Made by a program: the position numbers and the translations under genes. The notes under the pieces were generated by a model, which ran no database searches, had not been told where the DNA came from, and was given only the letters and a program-made list of their open reading frames with translations. From an uncultured Atopobium sp. (GTDB taxonomy: Bacteria; Actinomycetota; Coriobacteriia; Coriobacteriales; Atopobiaceae), in contig CALIZS010000025.1 of the NCBI GenBank assembly GCA_938028565.1, positions 1 to 64,000 of the forward strand: DNA of 64,000 nucleotides. Direction: 5' to 3'. Of this stretch, positions 1-7,118 are shown piece by piece (within the stretch, counting starts at the first letter, position 1; each line of letters starts with the position of its first letter).

Positions 1-44
1 GAGGCTTTAGCCTGTTGAGCGCGTGTAACGCGCGAAACACAAAA

Positions 45-63
45 CCACCCGCTATGCGGGTGG
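45..63. repeat. Left-end hairpin of IS200-like element
   Basis: An 8-bp perfect stem with a TAT loop (CCACCCGC/GCGGGTGG), preceded by AAA. It is identical to the hairpin at 730-748. Its place upstream of the transposase fits the left-end recognition hairpin of an IS200 element. Confidence 0.75.
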
Positions 64-91
64 AGAATACTTTTTGCTTTGCAAATTAAAA

Positions 92-145
92 TCCTTCCTT
101 CTAGCATAGCGATTGTTCAGGTCACTAATAGCCAAGAAGGAAGGA
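92..145 (+). promoter_or_regulatory. 5'UTR stem that covers the transposase ribosome-binding site
   Basis: Positions 92-102 are perfectly complementary to 135-145 (11 bp, 32-nt loop). The 3' arm contains the Shine-Dalgarno AAGGAAGGAG just before the start codon at 152. In the mRNA this stem would hide the ribosome-binding site. Sequestered tnpA start regions are known for IS200; the pairing here is read directly, the repression is inferred. Confidence 0.7.
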
Positions 146-151
146 GTAGCT

Positions 152-606
152 ATGGCACATAAGGCCAATAGCCTTGCGCACACAAAATGGTTATGTAAGT
201 ACCACATTGTGTTTACACCAAAGTATAGAAGGAAAGTCATTTATAACAAATACAGAGAAGACCTTCGAGAAATACTCAAGATGCTTTGCGACTGGAAAGG
301 GGTGGAGATTCTAGAGGGACATCTTATGCCAGATCATATACACATGCTTGTGAGTATCCCACCTAAGATAAGCGTTTCAAGTTTTATGGGTTACTTAAAA
401 GGTAAAAGCTCACTGCTCATGTTTGATAGACATGCAAACCTTAAATATAAGTATGGTAATAGAAAGTTTTGGGCCGCAGCTACTATGTATCAACCGTAGG
501 TCTTAATGAGGCAACAATAAGAAAATATATTCGAGAACAAGAAAACGCCGATATAGCTCAGGATAAATTAAGTTTGAAGGAATATGAAAATCCCTTCGAT
601 AAATAA
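152..606 (+). pseudogene. tnpA: IS200-type Y1 transposase, frameshifted
   Basis: Starting at ATG 152, behind a strong Shine-Dalgarno, the frame gives a TnpA-like protein with the HUH motif in HLMPDHIHMLVSIPP. Around 473-477 the frame breaks: it reads FWAAATMYQP and stops at 497-499. The -1 related frame from 475 continues the expected family C-terminus (RSYYVSTVGLNEATIRKYI), including the region of the catalytic Tyr, and ends at TAA 604-606. Loss of one C in GGGCC[C]GC explains this. The truncated product lacks the Tyr-containing helix, so it should be inactive. A sequencing error is the main alternative. Confidence 0.85.
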
Positions 607-729
607 TCTAGCTAGATAGCCAGTTTAACTGGCTGCCGGTGTTACATTGCTATTGTGACCTGAACGAAGTGAAGGGCAAAGGACTTGAGTCCTGGGCAAG
701 TATACTTAGGGTTATACCCTAAGAGCAAA

Positions 730-748
730 CCACCCGCTATGCGGGTGG
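730..748. repeat. Right-end hairpin of IS200-like element
   Basis: An exact copy of the 45-63 palindrome, again preceded by AAA. It is followed by TTATGATTT and may also stop transcripts leaving the element towards the convergent adhesin gene. Confidence 0.75.
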
Positions 749-781
749 TTATGATTTGAGCAGCAAGATAAGATCACACAA

Positions 782-3037
782 CTAAAGAGGACGTCTTATT
801 TTTGCTGTAAATACATGAGTGCATCCAATAAGTACTGATCCTGCCAGAGCAAGCAAAAGAGGAATTGCATACGCATTGTCTGCCGTGCCCGGAAGATGGG
901 GCTTAGGAGCTACGCGAATAGTCTGAGCTTTAGAGTGACTGTCGGTGTGCGATGCAACCTCTTCACCACTTTTTGAGATTGTTTCATAGGCGGTAACTTC
1001 TTTGCCCTCCAGTGAGGCAGTCCTTACAGAAAAAGGGACCGCAGCTTCGCCTGATGATGTAGGAGCTTTGAAGTGGACAGTTCCGCGAGCAACAGGCTCT
1101 GCCGTACCTTCTTGGAGCTGCTTTGTTTCATAGAGTTCTCCAGTAATTTCGTACTCTTCCCCTGGAGTAAGCCCTTCGTATTTGATGTGGTCAACAAGAT
1201 TGAGCAACTCGGTATATTTAGGATTTTTTGATCCCGCAGCATCTACAAGCATTGTTTGTAAAGAAATTCTTTCATCAATGAGTTCAGGTGCTTCTACAGT
1301 CTCTTCAGAAGTAAGAGTAACCGTTGGGTTCCATTCTTTGTTAAGAGAGTATCCTGCTGGAGCCGTAACCTCTTTAAGTGAATAGGAGCCAAAGGGAAGA
1401 TCTTTAACGGCAGCCTCTCCAGATCCGTCTGTTTCTACTGTGGTGACAACTTCGTGAGGAGCAACCCATTTTCCCTGATAGAAGATGGGTTGAGCAGAGC
1501 TATTAGTTAGCTCAATTTTTGCGCCCTTCAGACTTGGCATTTCACCTACTTCAGAATAACCATCAGGCGAACTTAGAGAAGTATGTCCGATTTTCTTAAC
1601 TTTAAGATTTCCTCTTATTACCTCGTCTTTGAAGATAAAGGAGTGCTCAGACGAGGAATTCTCTTTTCCACTAGAAAGATTTGTCCAGATAAGGCTGCCA
1701 TTTTGGTTTGATAGCTTCCAGGTTTGAAGAGAAAGTTCTGGGAGTTTATAGCCCTCTGGAGCTTGGATTTCTTCGATTTGGTAATACCCCAAAGGTAGCC
1801 AGGCTTTCTCGCCAAGAGTAAAGAGGTCATCCCCAGAAACCTTATGGTCTGCATCAAAAGAAACAAAACCTTGAGCATCTGTCGAGAAAACCCATGTTCT
1901 TATTGTTGTTTCAGCAGAGCCGCTATAGATCACTTTAAAAAGTGCGCCCTGCAGCGTCGCGTTTCCTTGGGGAGAAGCATTTTGCTGCTCAGAACGAGCG
2001 TCTTCGTCAAGGCTAGTGCTGTGGTCAAAGTCTTGTTTTGAAATGCGTAGATCAAACTCTCCAATAGGAGTATCTGCAACCGTGAGAGTGCTCTCTTCCT
2101 GGTTTGTTATTTCTACAGCATGAACCGATTGGTCAAGAAGGAAGCCCTTTGGTGCAGTGGTTTCCTTTACGTACACCGTTCCAACAGGAAGTTCATTGAG
2201 TGTTGCAGACCCAGATGTATCAAGGGTGAGACTGCCAAGAAGATTGGTACAACTCTCGTCGGAATATACTCCGTAGACAGCGCCTTCTAGGGTGTAGTGC
2301 TCGTTATTTGAGGTGGCATCAGGTAATAAGGAACTTTTGGTAATTTTGAGTGAGCCAGATTGCTGTCCAAAGAAAAACAGAACCTGTTTGTCTCCTGTGG
2401 GTACAAAGAGCTTGGCAACTCCGTTTTCTGGACCGCTGTCATTGTTTTGGGCGTAATTCATAGCATCGGAATAGAACTGCTCAATAGGCTGATGAAGTTC
2501 TGCCTGAGGAACGCTTACCGCAAGCGCATGGGCTTCACCGCGCATAACAGCCCAAAGCGCAAACTGCGTGATGGCTCGCGCCTTCCATCCCGTATAGCCA
2601 TACACGTCCTTTTCTTGGGATACGGTAGCTCCGTGATAGATGATGTAATCAATAGCTCGAAGCTGTTCATTTGTATATGTTCCGCCGCGAGTGCCGTTGG
2701 CTGAGGTGAGCTTTGTGTAAGACTGCGGGTCAACCACACTTCCTGTTGCTTCTGGCCATGCACCATAGTGGTTGAATTCGTCTCCACAGTAGAGATAGGT
2801 ACCGTCGCTAGCGGTCCACATGGGAATTTGCTGTCCACCAGGAAAATCTTCTCTTTGTGCAACGGTAAATGAGGGCTCTTGTGCAAAAGCAAGCCTATGA
2901 GCAGGCTTTAAGAAAAAATGGCTGAGAAGAAGAGCTCCAAGTAACAGAGGGATAAACCAGAAGTGAAAGACAGAAGAAAGGGTTTGTCTTCGTGCAGCTG
3001 TTTCCTTCTTAGGTTTTGAGGATTTTGTGATAAACAT
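782..3037 (-). CDS. LPXTG-like surface adhesin with thioester, CnaB/SpaA and VaFE-type domains
   Basis: A secreted, probably wall-anchored adhesin or pilin-like protein of 751 aa. The start ATG at 3037 is preceded by GGAGG at 5-nt spacing; a longer reading from an upstream TTG lacks this. Visible in order: a long signal peptide (hydrophobic core ~26-43, cleavage near AFA-QE); a thioester (TQXA) domain with Cys84 in YLYCGD and Gln158 in ITQFALWAV, the pair that forms the internal thioester for covalent host binding in this family; three CnaB/SpaA-like domains (~230-320, 330-460, 478-590) with repeated KETTAPKG/EEIQAPEG/KEVTAPAG ends; a VaFE-like repeat (~595-715); an LPGTA sorting signal, hydrophobic segment and basic tail (KIRRPL). 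LPGTA departs from LPXTG. No sortase lies in the window. It is divergent from the Fur-family gene. Confidence 0.92.
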   Translation of the reverse strand: MFITKSSKPKKETAARRQTLSSVFHFWFIPLLLGALLLSHFFLKPAHRLAFAQEPSFTVAQREDFPGGQQIPMWTASDGTYLYCGDEFNHYGAWPEATGSVVDPQSYTKLTSANGTRGGTYTNEQLRAIDYIIYHGATVSQEKDVYGYTGWKARAITQFALWAVMRGEAHALAVSVPQAELHQPIEQFYSDAMNYAQNNDSGPENGVAKLFVPTGDKQVLFFFGQQSGSLKITKSSLLPDATSNNEHYTLEGAVYGVYSDESCTNLLGSLTLDTSGSATLNELPVGTVYVKETTAPKGFLLDQSVHAVEITNQEESTLTVADTPIGEFDLRISKQDFDHSTSLDEDARSEQQNASPQGNATLQGALFKVIYSGSAETTIRTWVFSTDAQGFVSFDADHKVSGDDLFTLGEKAWLPLGYYQIEEIQAPEGYKLPELSLQTWKLSNQNGSLIWTNLSSGKENSSSEHSFIFKDEVIRGNLKVKKIGHTSLSSPDGYSEVGEMPSLKGAKIELTNSSAQPIFYQGKWVAPHEVVTTVETDGSGEAAVKDLPFGSYSLKEVTAPAGYSLNKEWNPTVTLTSEETVEAPELIDERISLQTMLVDAAGSKNPKYTELLNLVDHIKYEGLTPGEEYEITGELYETKQLQEGTAEPVARGTVHFKAPTSSGEAAVPFSVRTASLEGKEVTAYETISKSGEEVASHTDSHSKAQTIRVAPKPHLPGTADNAYAIPLLLALAGSVLIGCTHVFTAKIRRPL

Positions 3038-3049
3038 ACGTGCCTCCAA

Positions 3050-3184
3050 ACTGAAAAATCAGAGGTAGATTGTGTATATGGGGATATTTGGTGCTGCATA
3101 AATGCGAGCTTTTGTTGCAACATATAGACAATTAGTGTTAACGTATTCAGTAATCAGTAACACTTACTAATTAATGAGGTTATC
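3050..3184. promoter_or_regulatory. Divergent intergenic region with palindromes (adhesin / Fur-family gene)
   Basis: This A+T-rich stretch must hold promoters for both genes. It contains the perfect palindrome TGTTGCAACA at 3113-3122, repeated just after the regulator at 3589-3598. It also has an inverted repeat AGTGTTA (3134-3140) / TAACACT (3158-3164). These are candidate operators, possibly for the regulator itself. No exact Fur or PerR box was recognised. Confidence 0.45.
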
Positions 3185-3586
3185 GTGCGTTACAGCAAGC
3201 AACGTGAGGCAATTCGTACGTATATGGAAGGTCGCCATGACCATCCAACGGCAGATAGTGTGTATGCAGCAGTAAGAGAGGAGTTACCAAACATCTCTCT
3301 AGGAACTGTTTACCGTAACCTTATGCAGCTTGTTGACGCAGGCGAGCTCCAGGTTGTTAATACCGGCGATAATATCTCTCGTTTTGATCCAACCACAACC
3401 GAGCATGCCCACTTCCAGTGTCATGAGTGTGGCCGTGTCTTTGATGTTGACGGACCAGTTCTGAGGGACCTTACCAATCTCACCAAGGATTCTTGCGGAG
3501 AGATCGACTCTTACGCTCTGTGCTTTACGGGCATTTGCAACGAGTGCCTAGCTAAGAACCCAGCGCTCCATCACAGCGTTAACTAA
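3185..3586 (+). CDS. Fur/PerR-family metal-dependent transcriptional regulator
   Basis: A 133-aa protein, near the normal length of the Fur superfamily. It starts at GTG 3185 with TGAGG upstream. The N-terminal winged helix includes HPTADSVYAAV and ISLGTVYRNLMQL, the recognition helix typical of the family. The C-terminal part has the metal-site pattern HAHFQCHECGRVFD and a second Cys pair in GICNECL, which together form a structural zinc site in Fur/PerR/Zur proteins. The subtype (peroxide, iron or zinc sensing) cannot be decided from sequence alone; the short HAHFQCHECG block looks more PerR-like. Its promoter is shared with the divergent adhesin, so control of adhesin expression is a reasonable inference. 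Confidence 0.9.
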   Translation: MRYSKQREAIRTYMEGRHDHPTADSVYAAVREELPNISLGTVYRNLMQLVDAGELQVVNTGDNISRFDPTTTEHAHFQCHECGRVFDVDGPVLRDLTNLTKDSCGEIDSYALCFTGICNECLAKNPALHHSVN

Positions 3587-3614
3587 TGTGTTGCAACAAA
3601 ACAGCTTTCTTTAA

Positions 3615-3640
3615 GGCCGGTGCTTCACCGGTCTTTTTCT
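3615..3640 (+). terminator. Rho-independent terminator of the Fur-family gene
   Basis: The stem CCGGTG-CTT-CACCGG, extended by G-U and G-C pairs, is followed by TCTTTTTCTTT. It lies 28 nt after the stop codon. Confidence 0.8.
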
Positions 3641-4057
3641 TTATGGGGGAACCTCAGGTTTGCGAGAAAACCTGTCTGCTAGACGTGCTCGCAGACCCGC
3701 ATGTCCTACAGAAGGGAAGCTGCTTGGCATGACGAGGTCTCCGCCAAGCAGCTTTGCCCGAGGAAGGTGGAGTTGTCGGGTGGAGAGCAGGCGCCTATAA
3801 GAGGTGGGATAGTGGTATGCGGGGGTTTCTCGCCAGAAGTACTTTTGCATAGCGCTCCTTTCGTTGGAGAGCATGCTAAAGAGTGACTTTGCGCCTATTC
3901 TGACCAGCGCCTGTCCAGTCTCTGACGGAGAAAATTTGTGTAGGCGTATATTTGTTGTATATGCGCAGCTAGGCAGAAAACAACTCATCAAACTTTTATT
4001 TAGTTGCTCAACAAGCAATTAAAAGGAAAAAAATACTGTGATAAAATCTACACAATT
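3641..4057. other. Gene-free structured region, possible non-coding RNA
   Basis: About 415 nt with no convincing gene. The longest reading frame (minus strand, 125 codons) has no family signature or ribosome-binding site. The strand is rich in hairpins: CAGGTTT/AAACCTG near 3654-3673; GTCTGC/GCAGAC near 3673-3695; an 11-bp perfect stem AGCTGCTTGGC (3718-3728) / GCCAAGCAGCT (3743-3753); CCCGA/TCGGG near 3757-3780; and GCTCC/GGAG near 3853-3868. The last ~120 nt are A+T-rich and probably contain the tRNA-Gly promoter. It does not show the conserved blocks of RNase P, tmRNA or SRP RNA that I know. It may be an unrecognised small RNA. Confidence 0.4.
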
Positions 4058-4132
4058 GCGGGCATCGCCAAGTGGTAAGGCAATGGCTTCCCAAGCCATC
4101 ATCCGCGGGTTCGAATCCCGTTGCCCGCTCCA
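4058..4132 (+). tRNA. tRNA-Gly (anticodon CCC)
   Basis: A complete cloverleaf: acceptor GCGGGCA/TGCCCGC, anticodon stem ATGGC/GCCAT with loop TTCCCAA, T-arm with GTTCGAATC, and an encoded CCA end. It reads codon GGG. Confidence 0.95.
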
Positions 4133-4142
4133 AAGACATACA

Positions 4143-4164
4143 AGAGCCCTACGGGGCTCTTTTT
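4143..4164 (+). terminator. Terminator after tRNA-Gly
   Basis: AGAGCCC-TACG-GGGCTCT followed by TTTT: a 7-bp stem, tetraloop and U-tract, 10 nt after the tRNA. Confidence 0.9.
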
Positions 4165-4298
4165 ATGGACAAGATTGAAATTTAGCGTTGTGAAGAAGGT
4201 TGTTCGGGTAGAAGTTGAACGAAAATATTTTGGATATATCTTTGATAGAGCGTGCTTAAGTACTCGAATTACGCGGATTGATGGTTGAAGGGAACAAC

Positions 4299-5576
4299 AT
4301 GGCACAAATTCCTATGACAGATCAAGAGGTAAAGATTGCTCTTGATGCGCTGTCAGATCAGATTGATAAATACGCTGAGCTTCTTGTGAAGAAGGGATGC
4401 GCAATTTCTGAGGGAAGTCAGCTGGTAGTTAACGCTTCGATTGAGATTGCTGATTTTGCCCGTAGGGTTCAGCGAACAGCTTATGCGGCTGGCGCAGAAT
4501 TTGTCACCGTTATTTGGGGCGATCAAGAATCCTCAAGAATCATGTACGAAAATGTTGACCTAGCACGTCTTTCTAAGACACCAAGCTGGAAGATCGAGCA
4601 GCTTAACTCCCTTGCAGAGCAGGGTGCAGCATTTTTGTTCCTCTCGTCTGATGACCCAAATGGTCTAAAGGGCATTGATCCAGAAAAGCCAGCTGCTGTT
4701 TCTCGCGCAAGAAACTTAGAGTGCGACGTCTTTAGAAACGGCATGGACTTTGGTAAAAACGTTTGGTGTATTGCTGGTGTTCCTGCAGCTGAATGGGCAA
4801 AGGTAATTTTCCCAGAGCTTTCTGAGGCTGAGGCAATCTACAGGCTTTGGGTTGCAATTTTGGACGTTGCTCATGCAAGTGGAGAAGATCCTCAGAGTGC
4901 TTGGGAGACCCACAATGCAACATTTGAGAAGACCAAGCGCTTCATGAATTCTCATCAGTTTGAAGAGCTTCGTTATGAGTCTTCAAACGGAACTAACCTG
5001 ACTATCTGCATGAATCCAGGACATCTTTGGGAGGGCGGCGCTGGAAAGACTCAGGATGGAACGTTGTTCTTCCCTAACATTCCTACCGAGGAAGTCTTTA
5101 CAACGCCAAACTATCGCAAGGTAAACGGCACTGTTCACTCTGCGTTGCCTCTGATTCATGCCGGCCAGATTGTTAAAAACTTCTGGTTTACCTTCAAAGA
5201 CGGCGAGGTTGTTGACTACGGCGCTGAGCAAGGCAAAGACGTTCTGACTTCTATTGTTTCTCAAAAGGGCGGCAAGTACCTGGGAGAATGTGCTCTTATC
5301 TCTAAGAACACGCCTATTCGCCAGAGCGGCATTCTGTTCTACGATACCCTGTATGACGAGAATGCTAGCTGCCATTTAGCACTTGGAATGGACTTCCCAG
5401 AGTGCCTGAAGGGCGGCCTTGAGATGAGCCCAGATGAGCTCTTGGCCCACGGTGTTAACCAGAGCACTACGCACGTTGATTTTATGATTGGTGCAGACGA
5501 TTTGAACATTTGGGGAATTTCTGCCGATGGAAAAGAAACACCAATTTTCGTAAATGGACAATGGGCATGGGAGTAA
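4299..5576 (+). CDS. Aminopeptidase, M29 family (AmpS/PepS type)
   Basis: A 425-aa cytosolic metallo-aminopeptidase that would remove N-terminal residues from peptides. M29 enzymes bind two metal ions through Glu, Glu, His, His and Asp. These can be seen in order in NIPTEEVFTTP, YLGECALI, ASCHLALG and THVDFMIG (His-x-Asp). The fold-typical DTLYDENASCHLALG block is intact. ATG 4299 was chosen because GAAGGG lies 6 nt upstream; TTG 4278 and ATG 4281 are in frame but poorly placed. It stands alone between two tRNA genes. A short hairpin (GCGTGG/CCACGC, 5598-5616) follows it without a clear U-tract. Confidence 0.93.
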   Translation: MAQIPMTDQEVKIALDALSDQIDKYAELLVKKGCAISEGSQLVVNASIEIADFARRVQRTAYAAGAEFVTVIWGDQESSRIMYENVDLARLSKTPSWKIEQLNSLAEQGAAFLFLSSDDPNGLKGIDPEKPAAVSRARNLECDVFRNGMDFGKNVWCIAGVPAAEWAKVIFPELSEAEAIYRLWVAILDVAHASGEDPQSAWETHNATFEKTKRFMNSHQFEELRYESSNGTNLTICMNPGHLWEGGAGKTQDGTLFFPNIPTEEVFTTPNYRKVNGTVHSALPLIHAGQIVKNFWFTFKDGEVVDYGAEQGKDVLTSIVSQKGGKYLGECALISKNTPIRQSGILFYDTLYDENASCHLALGMDFPECLKGGLEMSPDELLAHGVNQSTTHVDFMIGADDLNIWGISADGKETPIFVNGQWAWE

Positions 5577-5624
5577 ACTGCTACACTATCCTAGTTGCGT
5601 GGTAAAATTGCCACGCCCGATAAT

Positions 5625-5700
5625 GGGCCGTTAGCTCAGTTGGTAGAGCAGGGGACTTTTAATCCCAAGGTCTAGGGTTCGAACCCCTAACGGCCCACCA
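5625..5700 (+). tRNA. tRNA-Lys (anticodon TTT)
   Basis: Acceptor GGGCCGT/ACGGCCC, anticodon loop CTTTTAA, T-arm TAGGG-TTCGAAC-CCCTA and encoded CCA. The first anticodon-stem pair appears to be a G27-A43 mismatch (GGGGA against TCCCA); the other four pairs are normal. Confidence 0.94.
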
Positions 5701-5709
5701 GGTAATCCA

Positions 5710-5748
5710 AAGGTCGGGTACCATAGTGGTACTCGACCTTTTCTTTTA
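5710..5748 (+). terminator. Terminator after tRNA-Lys
   Basis: A long stem AGGTCG-GTACCA with TGGTAC-CGACCT, one G/T bulge pair, a short TAG loop, followed by TTTTCTTTT. It precedes purB by about 20 nt. Confidence 0.85.
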
Positions 5749-5768
5749 CGATCAGAAGGAGTCTCATC

Positions 5769-7115
5769 GTGGTAGATCGCTACACCGGCAAAGAAATGGG
5801 CCACATCTTTTCTTTGGAGAACAAGTATGCCGTTTGGCAGGAGATTGAAGTCCTTGCGTGCGAAGCACAAGCTGAGCTCGGTGTTATTGGCATTTCTCGC
5901 GAAGAGGCAGCTTGGATTCGTGAGCACGCTGCGTTTAATCGCACCGAGGTAGACGAGATTGAGGCTGTCACCAACCACGACGTCATTGCCTTCCTGACCA
6001 ATATGGGCTCCTACATCGATGCCAAGGTTCCAGAGGGCGAGCTTAAGCCAAGTCGCTGGGTTCACTACGGTATGACCTCAACAGACCTGGGCGATACCGC
6101 CCTTTGCTATCAGCTCACCCAGGCATGTGACCTGCTTATTGCTGCGGTTCGTCGCTGCGCTGCTATCTGCAAGCGTCGCGCATTTGAGGAGCGCGATACT
6201 CTGTGCGTTGGTCGTACTCATGGCATTCATGCTGAGCCTATGACCTTTGGCATGAAATTTGGTAGCTGGGCTTGGGAGTTTAAGCGTGACCTTGACCGCT
6301 TGAAGGATGCTCGTAAAAACGTTGCCTATGGTGCTATTTCTGGTGCTGTTGGAACCTACTCTTCCATTGATCCTTTTGTAGAGGAGTACGTTTGCGAGAA
6401 ACTCGGTCTTGTCCACGATCCACTTTCAACCCAGGTAATTTCTCGCGACCACCACGCTTACCTTGCTGGTGTTCTGGCAACCGTTGCCGCTACCTGCGAG
6501 CGTATTGCAACTGAGATGCGTGCGCTGCAGAAGACCGATACCCTCGAGGCTGAAGAGCCATTCCGCAAGGGCCAGAAGGGCTCTTCCGCTATGCCTCACA
6601 AGCGCAACCCTATTACCGCCGAGAAGATCTGTGGTTTGTCCCGCGTAGTTAAGGCAAATGCACAGGTTGCTTTTGATAACGTTGCTCTTTGGCACGAGCG
6701 TGATATCAGCCACTCTTCCGCTGAGCGCGTTGCCCAGGCAGACAGCTTTATTGCTCTTGATCACATGTTGGCAAAGCTTGAGTTCCTGCTTGATGGCATG
6801 GTCCTGTACCCAGAGCAAATGATGGCTAATCTCAACAAGACCCGCGGCATGCTTTTCTCGTCAAAGGTTCTTCTTGCCCTGGTCAACACTGGTATTACTC
6901 GCGAAGAGGCATACAAGATTGTTCAGTCTAACGCCATGAAGGTATGGGCCGATATTCAGCAGTGCAAGGAAGGACCATCTTACCAGGAGCTTCTTGAGGC
7001 AGATCCAGCCTGTACGCTAAGCCATGAGGAGCTTGAGAAAATCTTTGATCCTCGCGCATTTCTTACCCGTTCAAACGTTTTGTTTGACCGTCTTGAGCAT
7101 CTTGAATTGGACTAA
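5769..7115 (+). CDS. purB: Adenylosuccinate lyase
   Basis: 448 aa. It catalyses two fumarate-releasing steps in purine synthesis: SAICAR to AICAR and adenylosuccinate to AMP. The fumarase/aspartase superfamily signature SSAMPHKRNPI is intact (~residue 276 onward), as are the conserved TSTDLGDTA and GRTHGIHAEPMTFG blocks that hold catalytic His residues. Start GTG 5769 has GAAGGAG 8 nt upstream. The stop is 3 nt before the next gene, so the Tat lipoprotein is probably co-transcribed. purC and purH are elsewhere in the window, so the purine genes are dispersed here. Confidence 0.97.
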   Translation: MVDRYTGKEMGHIFSLENKYAVWQEIEVLACEAQAELGVIGISREEAAWIREHAAFNRTEVDEIEAVTNHDVIAFLTNMGSYIDAKVPEGELKPSRWVHYGMTSTDLGDTALCYQLTQACDLLIAAVRRCAAICKRRAFEERDTLCVGRTHGIHAEPMTFGMKFGSWAWEFKRDLDRLKDARKNVAYGAISGAVGTYSSIDPFVEEYVCEKLGLVHDPLSTQVISRDHHAYLAGVLATVAATCERIATEMRALQKTDTLEAEEPFRKGQKGSSAMPHKRNPITAEKICGLSRVVKANAQVAFDNVALWHERDISHSSAERVAQADSFIALDHMLAKLEFLLDGMVLYPEQMMANLNKTRGMLFSSKVLLALVNTGITREEAYKIVQSNAMKVWADIQQCKEGPSYQELLEADPACTLSHEELEKIFDPRAFLTRSNVLFDRLEHLELD

Positions 7116-7118
7116 ATC

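Larger units (their letters stand above)
42..748 (+). mobile_element. IS200-like insertion sequence (IS200/IS605 family), decayed
   Basis: The element is about 0.7 kb, the usual IS200 size. It carries one Y1-type transposase reading frame and no accessory tnpB. Both ends have the same 22-nt block: AAA followed by the palindrome CCACCCGC-TAT-GCGGGTGG (hairpins 45-63 and 730-748). IS200/IS605 elements use subterminal hairpins rather than inverted repeats, so matching hairpins on both sides of the transposase are expected. Exact cleavage sites cannot be fixed without an empty site. Further hairpins lie inside the right end at 618-634, 680-693 and 705-723. The transposase is frameshifted, so this copy cannot move by itself unless a full copy acts in trans. 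Confidence 0.85.

Noticed and set aside
3800..3870. T-box-like stretch (AGTGGTATGCGGGGG followed by a hairpin)
   Set aside because: It only loosely resembles the T-box antiterminator, has no specifier domain I could build, no U-tract, and no aminoacyl-tRNA synthetase or amino-acid gene downstream.
3641..4018. Open frame of 125 codons on the minus strand
   Set aside because: No ribosome-binding site, no family features, and composition typical of a chance frame in a hairpin-rich region.
5625..5700. tRNA-Lys as a pseudogene because of the G27-A43 mismatch
   Set aside because: All other stems, the anticodon loop, the T-arm and the encoded CCA are intact; one terminal mismatch is tolerated.
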